Assembly (NCBI GenBank): GCA_003254925.1
Contig: QANZ01013945.1
Location: 49,385-113,384, forward strand
DNA from: Chamaecrista fasciculata
Lineage: Eukaryota; Streptophyta; Magnoliopsida; Fabales; Fabaceae
DNA length: 64,000 bases
Reading direction: 5' to 3'
The notes under the pieces were generated by a model. It saw only the letters and a program-made list of their open reading frames with translations. It had not been told where the DNA came from and searched no databases. The position numbers and the translations under genes were made by a program. Shown here one piece after another: positions 36,058 through 47,736 of the stretch (positions are counted from its first letter, which is position 1; every line of letters starts with the position of its first letter).

Positions 36058-36624
36058 GGCAAAAGATCATTTCGTGCCCCTAACGTTTGCGATAATTTTC
36101 AGTTATGCCCCTAACGTTTTATTTGTGTCAGTTGTGCCTCAAATATGAAACGTTAGTTTCAATTATATCCCCAATTGTGCCCCCAAGGTGAATAAAGTTT
36201 AGAGTTTTAGGTTTTTGAACCTTACTCTTGCGCACGCGAAGGTGAAGAAAGAAATTCAGGGAAATTTAGGGTTTTTGACTAGTATAAGGCTTGCGAAGAT
36301 GAAGATGAAGATGAAGATGTCAAAAAAAAAATTTAGGGAAGTAATTTTTTGGTTTAGATAATGTAAATCTACGTAGGAAATGTCATGGTGGATAAAAAAT
36401 AAATCAGAGATGTTTTATTTATCCAGTTATCTTACCACATATTCAATTCAGAACAAAAAATTAATACACAAGTAAAAAAAATTGACACATCAGTATTAAG
36501 TCAAAATTTGGGGCATAATTGAAACTAACGTTTCACATTGAGGGCACAACTGACACAAATGAAATGTTAGGGCCATAACTAAAAATCATCGCAAACTTTA
36601 GGGGTACAAAAGGGTCTTTTTGCC
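36058..36624. mobile_element. Foldback element of the 'gtgcccctaacgttt' family with 9-bp target duplication
   Basis: Left end GGCAAAAGATCATTTCGTG, right end TTAGGGGTACAAAAGGGTC then TTTTTGCC; the arms pair over about 120 bases (ATGCCCCTAACG, TTGTGTCAGTTGTGC and their inverted partners). Target duplication TAATACATA (36049-36057) and TGATACATA (36625-36633), 8 of 9 identical. The 9-bp length points to Mutator-like transposition. The middle (about 36180-36370) is non-repetitive with a GATGAA run and no convincing gene. Confidence 0.8.
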
Positions 36625-37375
36625 TGATACATATTACATTATTATTATTATTACTCATGTTGTCATAGTGTCATGCACATGATTTGCTTTCATCAACTCG
36701 TGTTACCACTTCAACTTCAAAACTAATATATATATATTTCCTATTTTGGGTTTAACAAGTACCAATAACATGGTGTGTAATTCAGTTTCTCTTCAAGTTG
36801 CTAAAACGGGAAGGTCTATGCTTGGTACTTATTAATCTTTTTCAATCATTAAACTCTCTAGGTTTTTTTCTATTTTTTTATGAAGGATACGGCACAATAA
36901 TTATAATATAATTTTATAAACTGGTTTGACAATTATTTATGACAAACTGCACATAGCTTGAGTTACTAAGAATTCATTCACAAATCTCTATTTGTTGAAA
37001 ATACATCATGTGAAAAATTAAGGAGAGAAAATTTCTTTACAGAAAACAAAGGAGATATCTTTTTTTAAGTTCGTCTAATTTAGAGATGATGGTAGGTACG
37101 TACGATAATTTTCATCTCTAGAATCTAATATAAACATGTATCAAAATCAATTCTTATTTTCAAAATCTATAAGTATCAAATCTCATTCTCGGTCTCAGAC
37201 TCATGAAAATTTTACATTAAATTATTTTTATTAATATAAACATTAAACATATTTTCATCAATTAATTATTCATATATATCACCACAAATAAATCACAAAT
37301 ATTAAATGTACTAGATTATTTCAATATGGATGAAATATTTAACATTTTACTCTTATAGTTCTATCATATTAATTT

Positions 37376-37775
37376 GGCAAAATACATTTTCGTGCCCTAA
37401 CGTTTGCGGTGATTTTTAGTTATGTCCTTAACGTTTCATTTGTGTCAGTTGTGCTCTCAATGTGAAAAGTTAGTTTCAATTATACCCCTAATTTTACTTG
37501 TATGTCAATTTTTTTGTTCTGAATTGAATATGTGGCAAGATGACTGTATAAATAAAACATCCCTGATTTATTTTTTATCCACCATGGCATTTCCTACGTG
37601 GATTTACATTCTCTAAACAAAAAAATTACTACCCTAAAAATTTTTGACATCTTCATCTTCATCTTCGCAAGCCTTATATCACGTAGGAAATGCCATGGTG
37701 AATAAAAAATAAATTAGGGATGTTTTATTTATCTAGTCATCTTGCCACATATTCAATTTTAAACAATTGACACAT
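37376..37775. mobile_element. Truncated copy of the same foldback family
   Basis: The left end GGCAAAATACATTTTCGTG matches the end at 36058. The inner part (GTTCTGAATTGAATATGTGG, CATGGCATTTCCTACGTGG) is the inverse of the right inner part of the 36058 element. A second inverted copy of this inner part follows at 37680-37770 (CACGTAGGAAATGCCATGG), but the outer right arm is missing. Confidence 0.65.
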
Positions 37776-39584
37776 CAAAATCAACATAAATTGCCTAACT
37801 GGGTTTGATTGATTTGGGCTAAAAGAAAATAGTCTCTAATTAATGGGTTTGACTATGAGTTTAAATTTGTTGAGCCCACCTAACTCCATCCAATTTAACC
37901 CATTCATTAATTGCAATGGTTAAAAAATTACACTCGGTCAGCCTCTAACTCTCTAACTCAATCCATTGTTGTTTAATTCATGTTGATTAATTAGGATTAT
38001 CTCAATTATTCACAACCCAGCCCAATGCATTATCTAAAATTATGAGCTCAAACAAACTCACTGATCAACTCAACCCAATCAAAACTGACAATAACGTAAC
38101 ACTCATAGTATATGATATATATATATATATATATATGCAACACTTTGCTTAACTATAATTTTTTGAAAAACTAGTTTCAGTCTCTGAGAATTTGTCCAAA
38201 TTAATTAACTTTCAAACATTATATATAAGAAGTCATATATATTCAGCTTAGATGGCGAAAGTAGCTAGAGAAAATTAATTAAGGTTGCAATTTATTTTTC
38301 TTTTTCGTCATTGGTCTCTATCTACGTTGTCCACACTTATTTGTGGTCCTTGGTGGTTGCTTTTGTCCCTAACAATCTCATCCTTTCATGCCCTTCCCAC
38401 ATATCCAGAAAAACTTCTATTATTATTGTTGTTCGTTGTTATGTTTAATTTTTCTGTTTTAATTTCTTTTTATAATTAATTTTTTTGGTAATGATCACTC
38501 ACGTCAAAAAATGGTTAATGCTACTTCTCTCATACTATCAATTTTCTAACATAATATGTTAATTATTGCGTTGTTGTCGCTTGACAGAGGATGGATCAAA
38601 TGAGTATAAAAAATCACGTTCTAGAACATATTACATATTTCTTAAAAAATACATATTGCTGATTTATTTGGTTGAGACAACTTCTATATGGATATCATAA
38701 TTCAATCAATTTAAGATTGGTGACAAGTATTTAAATCAAACTTTTTTTTTTATAATGAATAAAGGAAATGAATTATAATTAAGGTGGAAAAAGGCAAAAT
38801 ATTATGTGAGATTAATTTTCGCTAAAGAAGTAGTGAAAGCATTAATATTGGCATATGAAGTATCCAATCGAAGTCCCAAAGTGGGACCAAAATAATTAAC
38901 TAGTATGACATAGGAAACTAAAGAAACAAGTACAATCAATGTGATTAAGGTCAAACAGATCGGTAAGAAAATCCATATATATCAATCTATTAATTAATTA
39001 ACGCATGTGTGCTAGTTGATTTTTGGCCACCTAGCTAGCAGCTAGCCACAATATATACTTAATTATGTTCAACAATTCTCAGTTTCTCACTCATTCGTTT
39101 CGTTAGTACATCATCTATAGTTAATTAGCTTCATTCACAAATAATTCTACAATCTACAGTATACCTAGAATGATATCAAATCCAAATTAAAACCCTAACA
39201 GTTAATTCGGATTCAGACCATTGTGTATGTATTGACTAATTAATAAGAGTCGCTATAAGAAAAAAGACACACCAAGAATAGTGGTCCCCGCGTCCTTCTG
39301 GTCCTATTTCAATACTCCCCGTGGTTCATAATATATGTTAGAAATTCTTTTTTTTAAATATTTGTTGTTTACAAAATTAAGAAAATATTAATTATTATTT
39401 TATAATTTTATCTTTATATATTTTTTTATTGTTTTAAGTATCCTTTGAAAATAGAGATGAATAAATAATGATAATTATATTTTTTTAAATTTAAGATAAA
39501 CAAATTATTTTCTTGGTCTGTGTGCAACTACAAAACTTCAACAGATATTGTGAACTAGAGGGAGTATATAATTAGGGTCCTTCT
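37776..39584. other. Gene-free spacer
   Basis: AT-rich sequence with a TA microsatellite at about 38113-38138. No conserved frame, RNA gene or complete mobile element was recognised. Confidence 0.4.
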
Positions 39585-39589
39585 ATCAT

Positions 39590-40805
39590 GTGTCTTAACT
39601 CCTAAGAGTACACGATAAGAAGCATTAAATATGCTTTGAGAAGGGTAAAAGTAACATAATAAATGCATTTACAATGAATGACTCTCACTATTTTTGTACA
39701 AGACAATAATACCCTTTTGAAATATATTTTAAATTTATATATTATTAATAAAATATTATTAAATAGTATTAATTAAAATATAAAGAATATTTATATTCAT
39801 AAACGCTAAACCCTAAATCCTAAATTTCAAACTATAAACCCTAAACCCTAAGGTTATGTTTGGGAGTTTTAGTGGGAATGAAGAGGAGAAAACATTAATG
39901 GACACTAATAGAGTGAAGTGGAGATGATATTAATAGACTGAATACATATGTTGTTTGGGAGTTTTTAATGAGGAAAGGAATTGACGCATGGTAATCTTGT
40001 TTGAAAGTTATTAGTAACGGAATGGAATGGAAAGAATTATTGTTATTATTTCCAATATTACCGTTTTATAAAATTCACTATTTCTTATGACTAATAATAT
40101 TTTAGTTCTTGAATTTGAACTAATTTTATATATTTTGGTCCCTGAATTTGTGTGTGTTGAAATTGAAGGTTGACTGAATATAATATTAGGGTTTATAAAG
40201 TTAAGTAATATTAATAAAATTATGAGGGTATAATTGTCTCTAAAAATTATAAAGTACGTTGTCCACTCCTTCCTTGCCCCCCCAAATTGGGGGCCAACAA
40301 AAATTGAATTTTGGGGTGCCAAGGGATGCCTTAGTGTCCCTTTTTGTCCACTCCACTCTCTCCTTAAAAAACATCCAAAAATTACCAAAAAGAAAACATC
40401 CAAAAATAATTTTTTTTAACTTTTGTCCCTTTCTTTCCTCTCCCTTCCCCGTTGACACCCTATCCAAACATACTCTGAAATTCTAAAATCATAAATCATA
40501 AACCCTAAACCCCAAACATGTGCTCTAAGGGTTTTTTCTAAGAGGATAATGTAGTCTTTTAAAAAAACTTCTAATCATTTAATGCAAAATGATTTGAGTT
40601 TTTCTACTTTTGCAACTTTCAAGGCATATTAAATGCCCCTAAAATCGTCTCTAAACCCTAAATTATAAACTCTAAACATATGCTCTAAGGGTTTTTTTAA
40701 GAGGGTAACATAGTCTTAAAAAAAGTTATGATCATTTTAAAGCAAATGATTTGATTTTTTTACTTTTGCAACTTTCAAGGCATATTAAATGCCCCTAAGA
40801 GCACA
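39590..40805. mobile_element. Composite: inverted-repeat element interrupted by a second MITE
   Basis: The left border CCTAAGAGTACACG...GCATTAAATATGC is inverted relative to the right border GGCATATTAAATGCCCCTA...AGAGCAC. Near the right end a 160-bp unit starting GCTCTAAGGG is present at 40522 and 40682. Inside, at about 39852-40478, sits a second element with inverted ends GGTTATGTTTGGGAG and CTATCCAAACATACTC, containing a GC-richer stretch near 40260-40360. CCCTAAA-type motifs line the junctions. Borders are approximate. Confidence 0.55.
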
Positions 40806-43800
40806 TTTTTTATATTCCCATATAATTAATATTAGTGGTTTTGCATTTCATTTGTTATTTTAAATTTAAAAATTATAAATTATTTAACATAAAATTTTTA
40901 TTTATAGATTATTATAAAAAGAAAATGTAAAAAAACTTAACTCACCCCAAAAGAACTCTCAAAAGGAGATGATTGCCACATTATATATAGAGTTATAAAA
41001 TCTTTTAATCAAATAATGTGAGACTTCAACAGAAAATGCTAGTAAGATAAGTTTTATTTGTTATTTTTTATTTTTTTTATATTAAGAGGAAGAAGTCATA
41101 TCATGAAGTTATTTAATTCATCTTAACGACTGCCTTCACGTTATTGATCTTTAAAAAATGTAGTATAAGATAATGATAATCATATAATTATCAAAAGGCT
41201 TCAAAGTCATATAATACTATAATATAAAAAACACTAAAAAAATATATTAATTTTAATTTTTAAAAATTAAACTATCTATACTAATCTTTTAAAGATCAAA
41301 TTATAAACGGATCATTATTTTTTCAAATATCAAAGTATTAATTTAATTTTAAAAAAGTGTTAGACGTTATAAAATAGAACACGCAATTGAATCGCTAATA
41401 AGTTTGGTGAATGCGAGGGATCATGCAGCACTAAAAGAAAGGGAATCACACCCACCACACAACGACCTAATAATTAATCAATGCTATTTTGGATTAAATA
41501 AAAGTCGTTTAGCTAAATTACAAAAGCAAAACCATGTGATTCTATCCTCTAAACCCTCACCCACAGTACACAACTACACACACTCTTTCAAATTAATTAA
41601 AGCTGCTTCTTCATATACGTATATATATATATATAGATATATACAGAGAGAGAGAGAGAGAAACACACACACACCAATTATCTATAGATATATATATATA
41701 GAGATGGATGATGGTTGCATGCGTGGTCCTTTTTGCCTTGTATTTAGGTCAGTGAGTGCATGTGTCTTTGTTTGTCAACCAAATGTGTACTAATTAAAGA
41801 CATATAAACCGCCCAAAGCTAAAGACAAAACTCTTTCCACCATCTTTAATATTTGCCCTAGCTTGCTAGCTATATATATTTAAACTTTTCAGTTTTTTTA
41901 TTAATATTTTTAAAAAATCATATAAGGTATCTTTCATTATCGATCTATTCATCAATTTAAAGCTCTTTAGACAATAGTATTTTTAGCAAGCATCAAATGT
42001 AAGACCTTGCATGTGATGAGAATTGAAGTTCATATATATACACCATTCAATCAACTGCTTATGTATTTTTAATTATATTTTTTAAGTATTGATTGAGATA
42101 CAAATAAAAATATGTGATAATAATATTTTTTTTTCATTTCTATTTTTTTAAATAGTAATTTTGTTACGTTTTTTCTCCTTTTTTTAATGTTTTTCATACA
42201 TGTCACTTTCTTTGTTAATAAATAAGGGTATGATTGAACTTTGATCAATCATTGAAAAGTGAAAACTATTCTCTTTGGGCAATGTTAATAATGTACTTTT
42301 AAAAGTTTTTAATTTTTAAATTATTTTGGTTCTTGAAATATATTTTCAAAAGATAAAGTTATAAAAACTATTTTATTAAATACTTAATTACAATTTCGGC
42401 CAAAAAAAATACTTAATTACAATAAGTTATTTTGCTGAAAATATTAAATCTAGTTTAACATAAATACAATATTCTAACTGATATCAACTTGTAATTAACA
42501 TGTCAAAATTAAAGAATTTAAAATTATATCGAACTATAAAAATAATAAATTTATTGTTACCAAAAAATAATAAATTAATTGTAAATATATCTTTGTAGTT
42601 ATTGTAGTACTAGTGTTATATTTTATTTTTTAAATACTGAATAAAAAAACACATTATCTTTTGAGTGCTAATTAAATTTGATCAACTATTTCCCAATGGA
42701 ATTTACTGGTGCTAAATCATTAATTTACTAAATTATTTCAATTATCTTTTATTCGCTATGATTGATGCACATTATTTAATCGTAAACTAAGAGACTGTAG
42801 CTAGGGATAAAGTGGCCTTAAATCACATGGGGACGTACAGTATCTATATTTAATTAAAATAGGAGCTAGATAATTAAGATTGATAAAATTAAATCATCAG
42901 ATTAAATTGATCTAATGAATTAGTGCCAAAAGTTGATCTATTAATAGTTGTTTGTGAAGCATAATTTTTATTTAGTGACGACTCTATAGGGCTTGGAGGA
43001 GCATATATATATATATAATATATGCCCTCTCTGTTGTAATAGATCACATGACGCATGTGACAGTTGCAGCACATGAAATGTCAATAAATTTTCTATTTCT
43101 AATTTTTGTGGACCCAAAGCTAAAGTTCATGATTATATCAGCCTCGACTCACTTAATTTTTTTTTCTAAAAAAAAATATTTTTTAATATATATATATATA
43201 TGGCTTCAACGTTAGTTGTTTCATATAGATGACCTCACCTAGTGAGATAAGAGTTTGATGGTATGGTATATATACATATATATTTGCAATTTCAAATTAT
43301 ATTAAGTTTATAAACCCAGTATAATTAATCTTGAATTTAGTTAATGATCAGTTGATTTTTTTTGTTCCATCGATTGAATTTTCTTAATCTTTTTTCTTTC
43401 TTATTCTTCGTTAATTGGCTTAATGTGATATGTACGTGCGTGGTTGAGAGTTGAGACCATAATCAACATACATAATAATCTCTTAAAATTTATAAATGGT
43501 TATTATTACCTCTTAAAAGCCTAAATCTATATATTAGATTGTGTGAACCTATTAACAAAAAAACGATGTAGGACCAACGTAACGTGATATCTAACCCATA
43601 CGACATAGAAGACCAATATGAGGTTTTAACCTTGAAAATAATAGTAAAGCTGAAAATGATATATTATAAGTATTAACAAAGATAATATGGAGGATCTAAT
43701 AGTAATCCAACTTTTCTCTAAAACAATATAATGTTTTAAAGTTAAAATATATTAAAATCATTTATTCTCTAATCGCTTGATGGAGATAATTTTTAGTACT

Positions 43801-44170
43801 TACACATAAAACCTATTAATCACCTCCATTGATATTTTGATACATAGTCTAATAATTATTGTTTATTGATAAAAGATACAATTATAGGACTAGGAGTGAA
43901 GCTTCCAAAAACCAAGTAGTGAACAATAAAAAGAAAAATGGGGTGTAGCAAATTAATTTTTCCTTCCGAATATATATATTATGATGAATAATTTCATGGT
44001 CCCCACATATATACATAATTTAATTAGTTAATAATATATTGTAGCTAGTTAACAATAAAAGAAATGTAGAGAGAGAAAGTAAAGGCACAGGAGTCAGCAT
44101 CAATATATAGCTGTAAGAAGGGACCAAAACCAACCATTAAATACTAACTCTATATATCACATCCCTCTCT
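40806..44170. other. Gene-free AT-rich region upstream of MIR167
   Basis: No coding gene was recognised in 3.4 kb. It contains dinucleotide repeats (about 41615-41700, 43000-43022, 43185-43201). Two micro-insertions have duplicated flanks: 42395-42406 (TTCGGCCAAAAA between 17-bp repeats at 42378-42394 and 42407-42423) and 42552-42562 (between AAAAATAATAAATT copies at 42538 and 42563). The last kilobase is presumably the MIR167 promoter. Confidence 0.45.
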
Positions 44171-44175
44171 TCTCT

Positions 44176-44182
44176 TATAAAT
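44176..44182 (+). promoter_or_regulatory. TATA box of the MIR167 transcript
   Basis: TATAAAT in a CT-rich setting, followed about 30 bases later by a plausible start region (AATTCAACACAAACACAC). The mature miR167 lies about 230 bases further down. Plant MIR genes are Pol II transcripts with TATA boxes at this sort of distance. Confidence 0.6.
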
Positions 44183-44286
44183 GGCTGCACCACTGTGTGA
44201 TAAAGAATTCAACACAAACACACATACTACCTGCATCTCAAACTAAACCTAGCCTTCTTCTTCTTCTTCTTCATATGAATCAACAA

Positions 44287-44288
<2 letters not shown>

Positions 44289-44355
<67 letters not shown>
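44289..44355. repeat. (TC)20 followed by (TA)13 microsatellite in the MIR167 leader
   Basis: A pure TC tract (44289-44328) runs directly into a TA tract (44329-44355). It lies between the probable transcription start and the miR167 stem, so it would be part of the primary transcript. Confidence 0.85.
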
Positions 44356-44359
<4 letters not shown>

Positions 44360-44425
44360 ATTTCCATCAAAAGCCAAGCCAAACATTCTTCTCATGAATA
44401 GGGTTCACTACTCATCTATATTTAT

Positions 44426-45268
44426 GTTGGTTTGAGAGCTTGAAGCTGCCAGCATGATCTGGTAATTAATCAATTTACCTACCACTTCATCTATATTATT
44501 TATAAATATATATACGCCTCTAGCTCTTTAATTTACTCAAAACCTACTTTTCTATATATGCATATATACATAATTAGTAACCCATCTGTGGATTAATTAA
44601 TTAGAAGTTATAACAATCTTTAATTAAGTTTGTGTTCAAGGTAGTTTTATTGATTCGTTTCTGGAGATTCTGTAAGGTTAGGTTATATAGTTTGTTTTTT
44701 TCAATGAAATTGTCTTCAATAAAAAAAAGTATTTTGAGTATATATATTTATATATATACTTTCTGTCTTGCAGTTTGTGAAATAATTTCTATTTCTTTTG
44801 TCTACCAATTACTCAAGTTGATTCAACTTGTTGAAGAGATTTGAATCATAAATCTTTGCTTCTCATGCAAGAGCTCAAATTTAAATGTCCCCTTCTATCT
44901 ATAGGGATATATATATATATAAATAATCTTTTCTTACTAATTAACTAGTTATATATATGATTTTTATTATTAGTTTTTTTCAAGGAAAATTTAGCTTCAC
45001 ACTTCTTTCAAGAATTTTGTTTTACTTCAAAGAATGAAGGAAATAGTTTCTATTTTAATTTAACTTGCTTTCAACACCTTGTTTTTTTTTCATGGAATTC
45101 AAACAAAAGAAGATTGTTCAAGATATATATAATTTTGTTATGAAACTATATATATTTTTTTACATTTTTTTTGGAACAAATTAGAATCCTACAAAAGCAA
45201 ATTATATATAGATATATAGATGTGGTTCCATCAGGTCATCTTGCAGCTTCAATCACTCAATCACCAAC
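44426..45268 (+). ncRNA. MIR167: MIR167 precursor with a ~770-nt loop
   Basis: Mature miR167 is at 44441-44462 (starts TGAAGCTGCCAGCATGATC, ends TGG; the 22-nt miR167d-type sequence). miR167 represses auxin response factors ARF6/ARF8. The partner strand is at 45233-45253 (AGGTCATCTTGCAGCTTCAA), which pairs along the whole miRNA with one bulge and two mismatches and leaves the 2-nt 3' overhang expected of DCL1. The basal stem continues outside the duplex: GTTGGT/ACCAAC and TTGAG/CTCAA pair in register. The loop (44463-45232) is about 770 nt, far longer than usual. It contains possible splice sites (GGTAATTA at 44461, TTTCTGTCTTGCAG ending 44774). Identity of the mature sequence is certain; whether the loop is processed as such or spliced is open. 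Confidence 0.93.
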
Positions 45269-46765
45269 AGATCAATGTCTCAACTGCTTAGTTATGGGAT
45301 TAATGTACTAATTTGAATGCCTACAATCTAATTTCAGGTACTAACTAATTTCTCTTATTAAATCTTAATTTGACACTTTCATTTCCATATCTTCCATGCG
45401 TAGTCAATTTCAAAAACTGAATTATAATATACCTTCCTTTAATATTACTTGATTATTAATTATATATTGATATATAGATACATATATAATTCATAGGCAT
45501 AAATTCACACAAGAAGAAATTGGTAGGAAAAGAAACTAAAATTTATGAAGTAATTAAATTAGAATGATAATTTTTGTATACATATACATATAAATTATTG
45601 GATTTTGGCTTCAATTAATTAAGATTAGTTTCAATTCAAATCTTTAATTTTCAAGCATGTTTCTAGCTATATATAGTATCATTGAGTTAAAAGCTCAAGG
45701 GTGAAAGATAGTAATATTAAACAGATAGAACAAAACTTTGGGAGGGTAGATAGCTATATATGATAAAAAAAGATTCCATGACACAGAGATTTGTTTGTGC
45801 ATGTATTCTAAGTTTGGCAATATATGGTGTAATAAGTTAATATGTATATATGTATGATAGTGACCCAATATGTATATGTGGGTATGGGTGTGTGTGTTTG
45901 ATCTGATATATCTATCCTTTCCCACGAAATATTAATTTCCAACACATTTTTATCCATCTATATATCTACCTTTATTTTGCTTTTTTGGGTAGTTTTAATT
46001 TTATTGAGAGCACACATGAATTTGAAAATTAAAAGTTGGAACTGTATATGTATAAGAAACAACTGTTCATGTGGTCCAATTCTGTCCTTATATTACATGC
46101 TCTATCTACCTTTCAGACTAATAAAATGCCATAAATCAGAGGCAATTGAATTTTTTTAAAAGAAATATTTTCGTCTGTCTTCCTTCAGTAGTAATTTTGA
46201 TATTTGACTTAGGGTTAATTAAGTTTTAAGTGGTGTGGCATTTCATTGATTAGAATTTAAAACTATATTTTGATTCTTCACCTTTGTTTGATTTTCAATT
46301 ATTGCAATGTTTTTAACATGGTGTTGTTTCAGGTCCTTTACATATACAAAAAAAAAAAACCAAACCCTGTCAATTATTATAACAATAATATATTTCTAAT
46401 TATTTATGGTATATAATTAATAGCGCAATATTATTATTAGAAGTTGGAATGCTCAGCGCTTAATTTTGTCTATTAGAATTTGTGTAAATTATTTCTTTTT
46501 TAAAAAATTATTTTGTAAAACAAATCTCTAAATAATTTTATTTGATTGAATGATTGAAAAATTAAGTCTTCATATACTCTCAAGTCTCTTTTTTATATAA
46601 GAGAATAAAATCAACAACTGGGAAAAATGACAAAACCCAACAAAAGGCTACGAGACACTATGAGGTACATAAAAAGTGTCAAACGAAGAAAACTTAAAAC
46701 AACCAATTGAGTGATGTCCTGAAGAGGAGAAGTCTAATGAGAGGTACTGGGTTCTGAAATCTTTA
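45269..46765 (+). other. MIR167 downstream region
   Basis: A splice-donor-like TTCAG|GTACTA at about 45339 and an acceptor-like TGTTGTTTCAG at about 46331 could define an intron in the 3' part of the primary transcript. The sequence is otherwise AT-rich with TA and GT runs and has no coding signal. From about 46600 it merges into the LINE-derived fragment. Confidence 0.35.
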
Positions 46766-47194
46766 GGGTCTGATTGGTTGCCCTGTTTCCTGTTTCCATT
46801 TTCACTGAAAACAGGAAATATGACTGAAAACGTGTTTTGTACAGTTTTTTTAGAAATGTTTTCTGTAAATATTTTCTGAAACAGGCTGAAAACAGGAAAC
46901 GTCAAAAAGACGTTTCCAGTATTTCCAAAAACAAACTTATGATATTTTGCAACATTACACAAAAGTAAACTATTTAATCATGTTAATATCATCATTTAGC
47001 TATAATCAAACTTAAAAAATATAAAAATTAGTGTTATTCAAGTTAACATGATTTAAATATGAATGAAAACGATTTTTTAACTCTATAAAACAAACATATT
47101 TCTTAAATATTGAAAATTTTGAAATAAAAATAGAATTCCAGAAATGGAAACAGAAAATAAAAACAGGAAACATTTTCTTAAACCAATCAGGCCC
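46766..47194. mobile_element. Tourist-like (PIF/Harbinger-type) MITE
   Basis: Terminal repeats GGGTCTGATTGGTT and AACCAATCAGGCCC, each bordered by TTA as the 3-bp target duplication typical of PIF/Harbinger. It is 429 bp long; inside, CTGTTTCCTGTTTCC and CAGGAAACATTTTC pieces are mutually inverted. It interrupts what looks like a LINE 3' region. Confidence 0.7.
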
Positions 47195-47198
47195 TTAA

Positions 47199-47736
47199 AG
47201 TCCATGAAAGGCTCTTTTGACCCAGAAGATAAGTCAGTCTTGAAAAGTGAATTTCAGCAATCCTATTTTGAGAGCAATCCTCAAGCCAAACCAAATGGAA
47301 ATGGATCATTTATGCTGTATAATTGTGATGCTGTCTATGTTGTCTGTGTTAATTTCAGCTTTCAAAAATTTATGTGTTTTGGATTGAAACAATATGAGCC
47401 ATTAGATGAAAAATTAACCATGTAGATTTGATGAACAGTATGGTAGCACCACAATTTTATAACAGAGAATCTATTCCCAAACCAAATAACCCTAGCAAAA
47501 TTACGGCAAATGAAGATGTGAAGAACCGAGTCATCTTCATCACCACACAATGAACATTTAACTTCATAGTTTAGATTATGTCTCCTAAGGATAGACCAAG
47601 TAGCGTTATACCACAACTTCCAAACAAGGACTGATAACTTTTGCTTAGATTTTCCATATAGATATAGAATACTCAATACTGAGAGGGGCTGAGGGCATAT
47701 CAAAAGTTGTAGGTTTGTAGCTTTTATAGAAACCAA
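47199..47736 (-). pseudogene. LINE fragment with zinc-finger domain of plant reverse transcriptase (zf-RVT)
   Basis: The minus strand encodes WKLWYNATWSILRRHNLNY then VKCSLCGDEDDSVLHIFICR and FARVIWF, the CxxC...HxxxxC pattern of the zf-RVT domain found after the reverse transcriptase of plant non-LTR elements. Only about 120 residues are open; polymerase and endonuclease are absent. Sequence on the far side of the MITE (46600-46765) may belong to the same fragment. Confidence 0.65.

Noticed and set aside
39790-39850. CCCTAAA-like run as an interstitial telomere
   Set aside because: Only degenerate, irregular units mixed with other sequence; better read as low-complexity borders of the nested elements.
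41404-41793. 129-codon frame with Tyr/Ile and Arg/Glu runs
   Set aside because: The peptide is translation of TA and GA microsatellites; no family resemblance.
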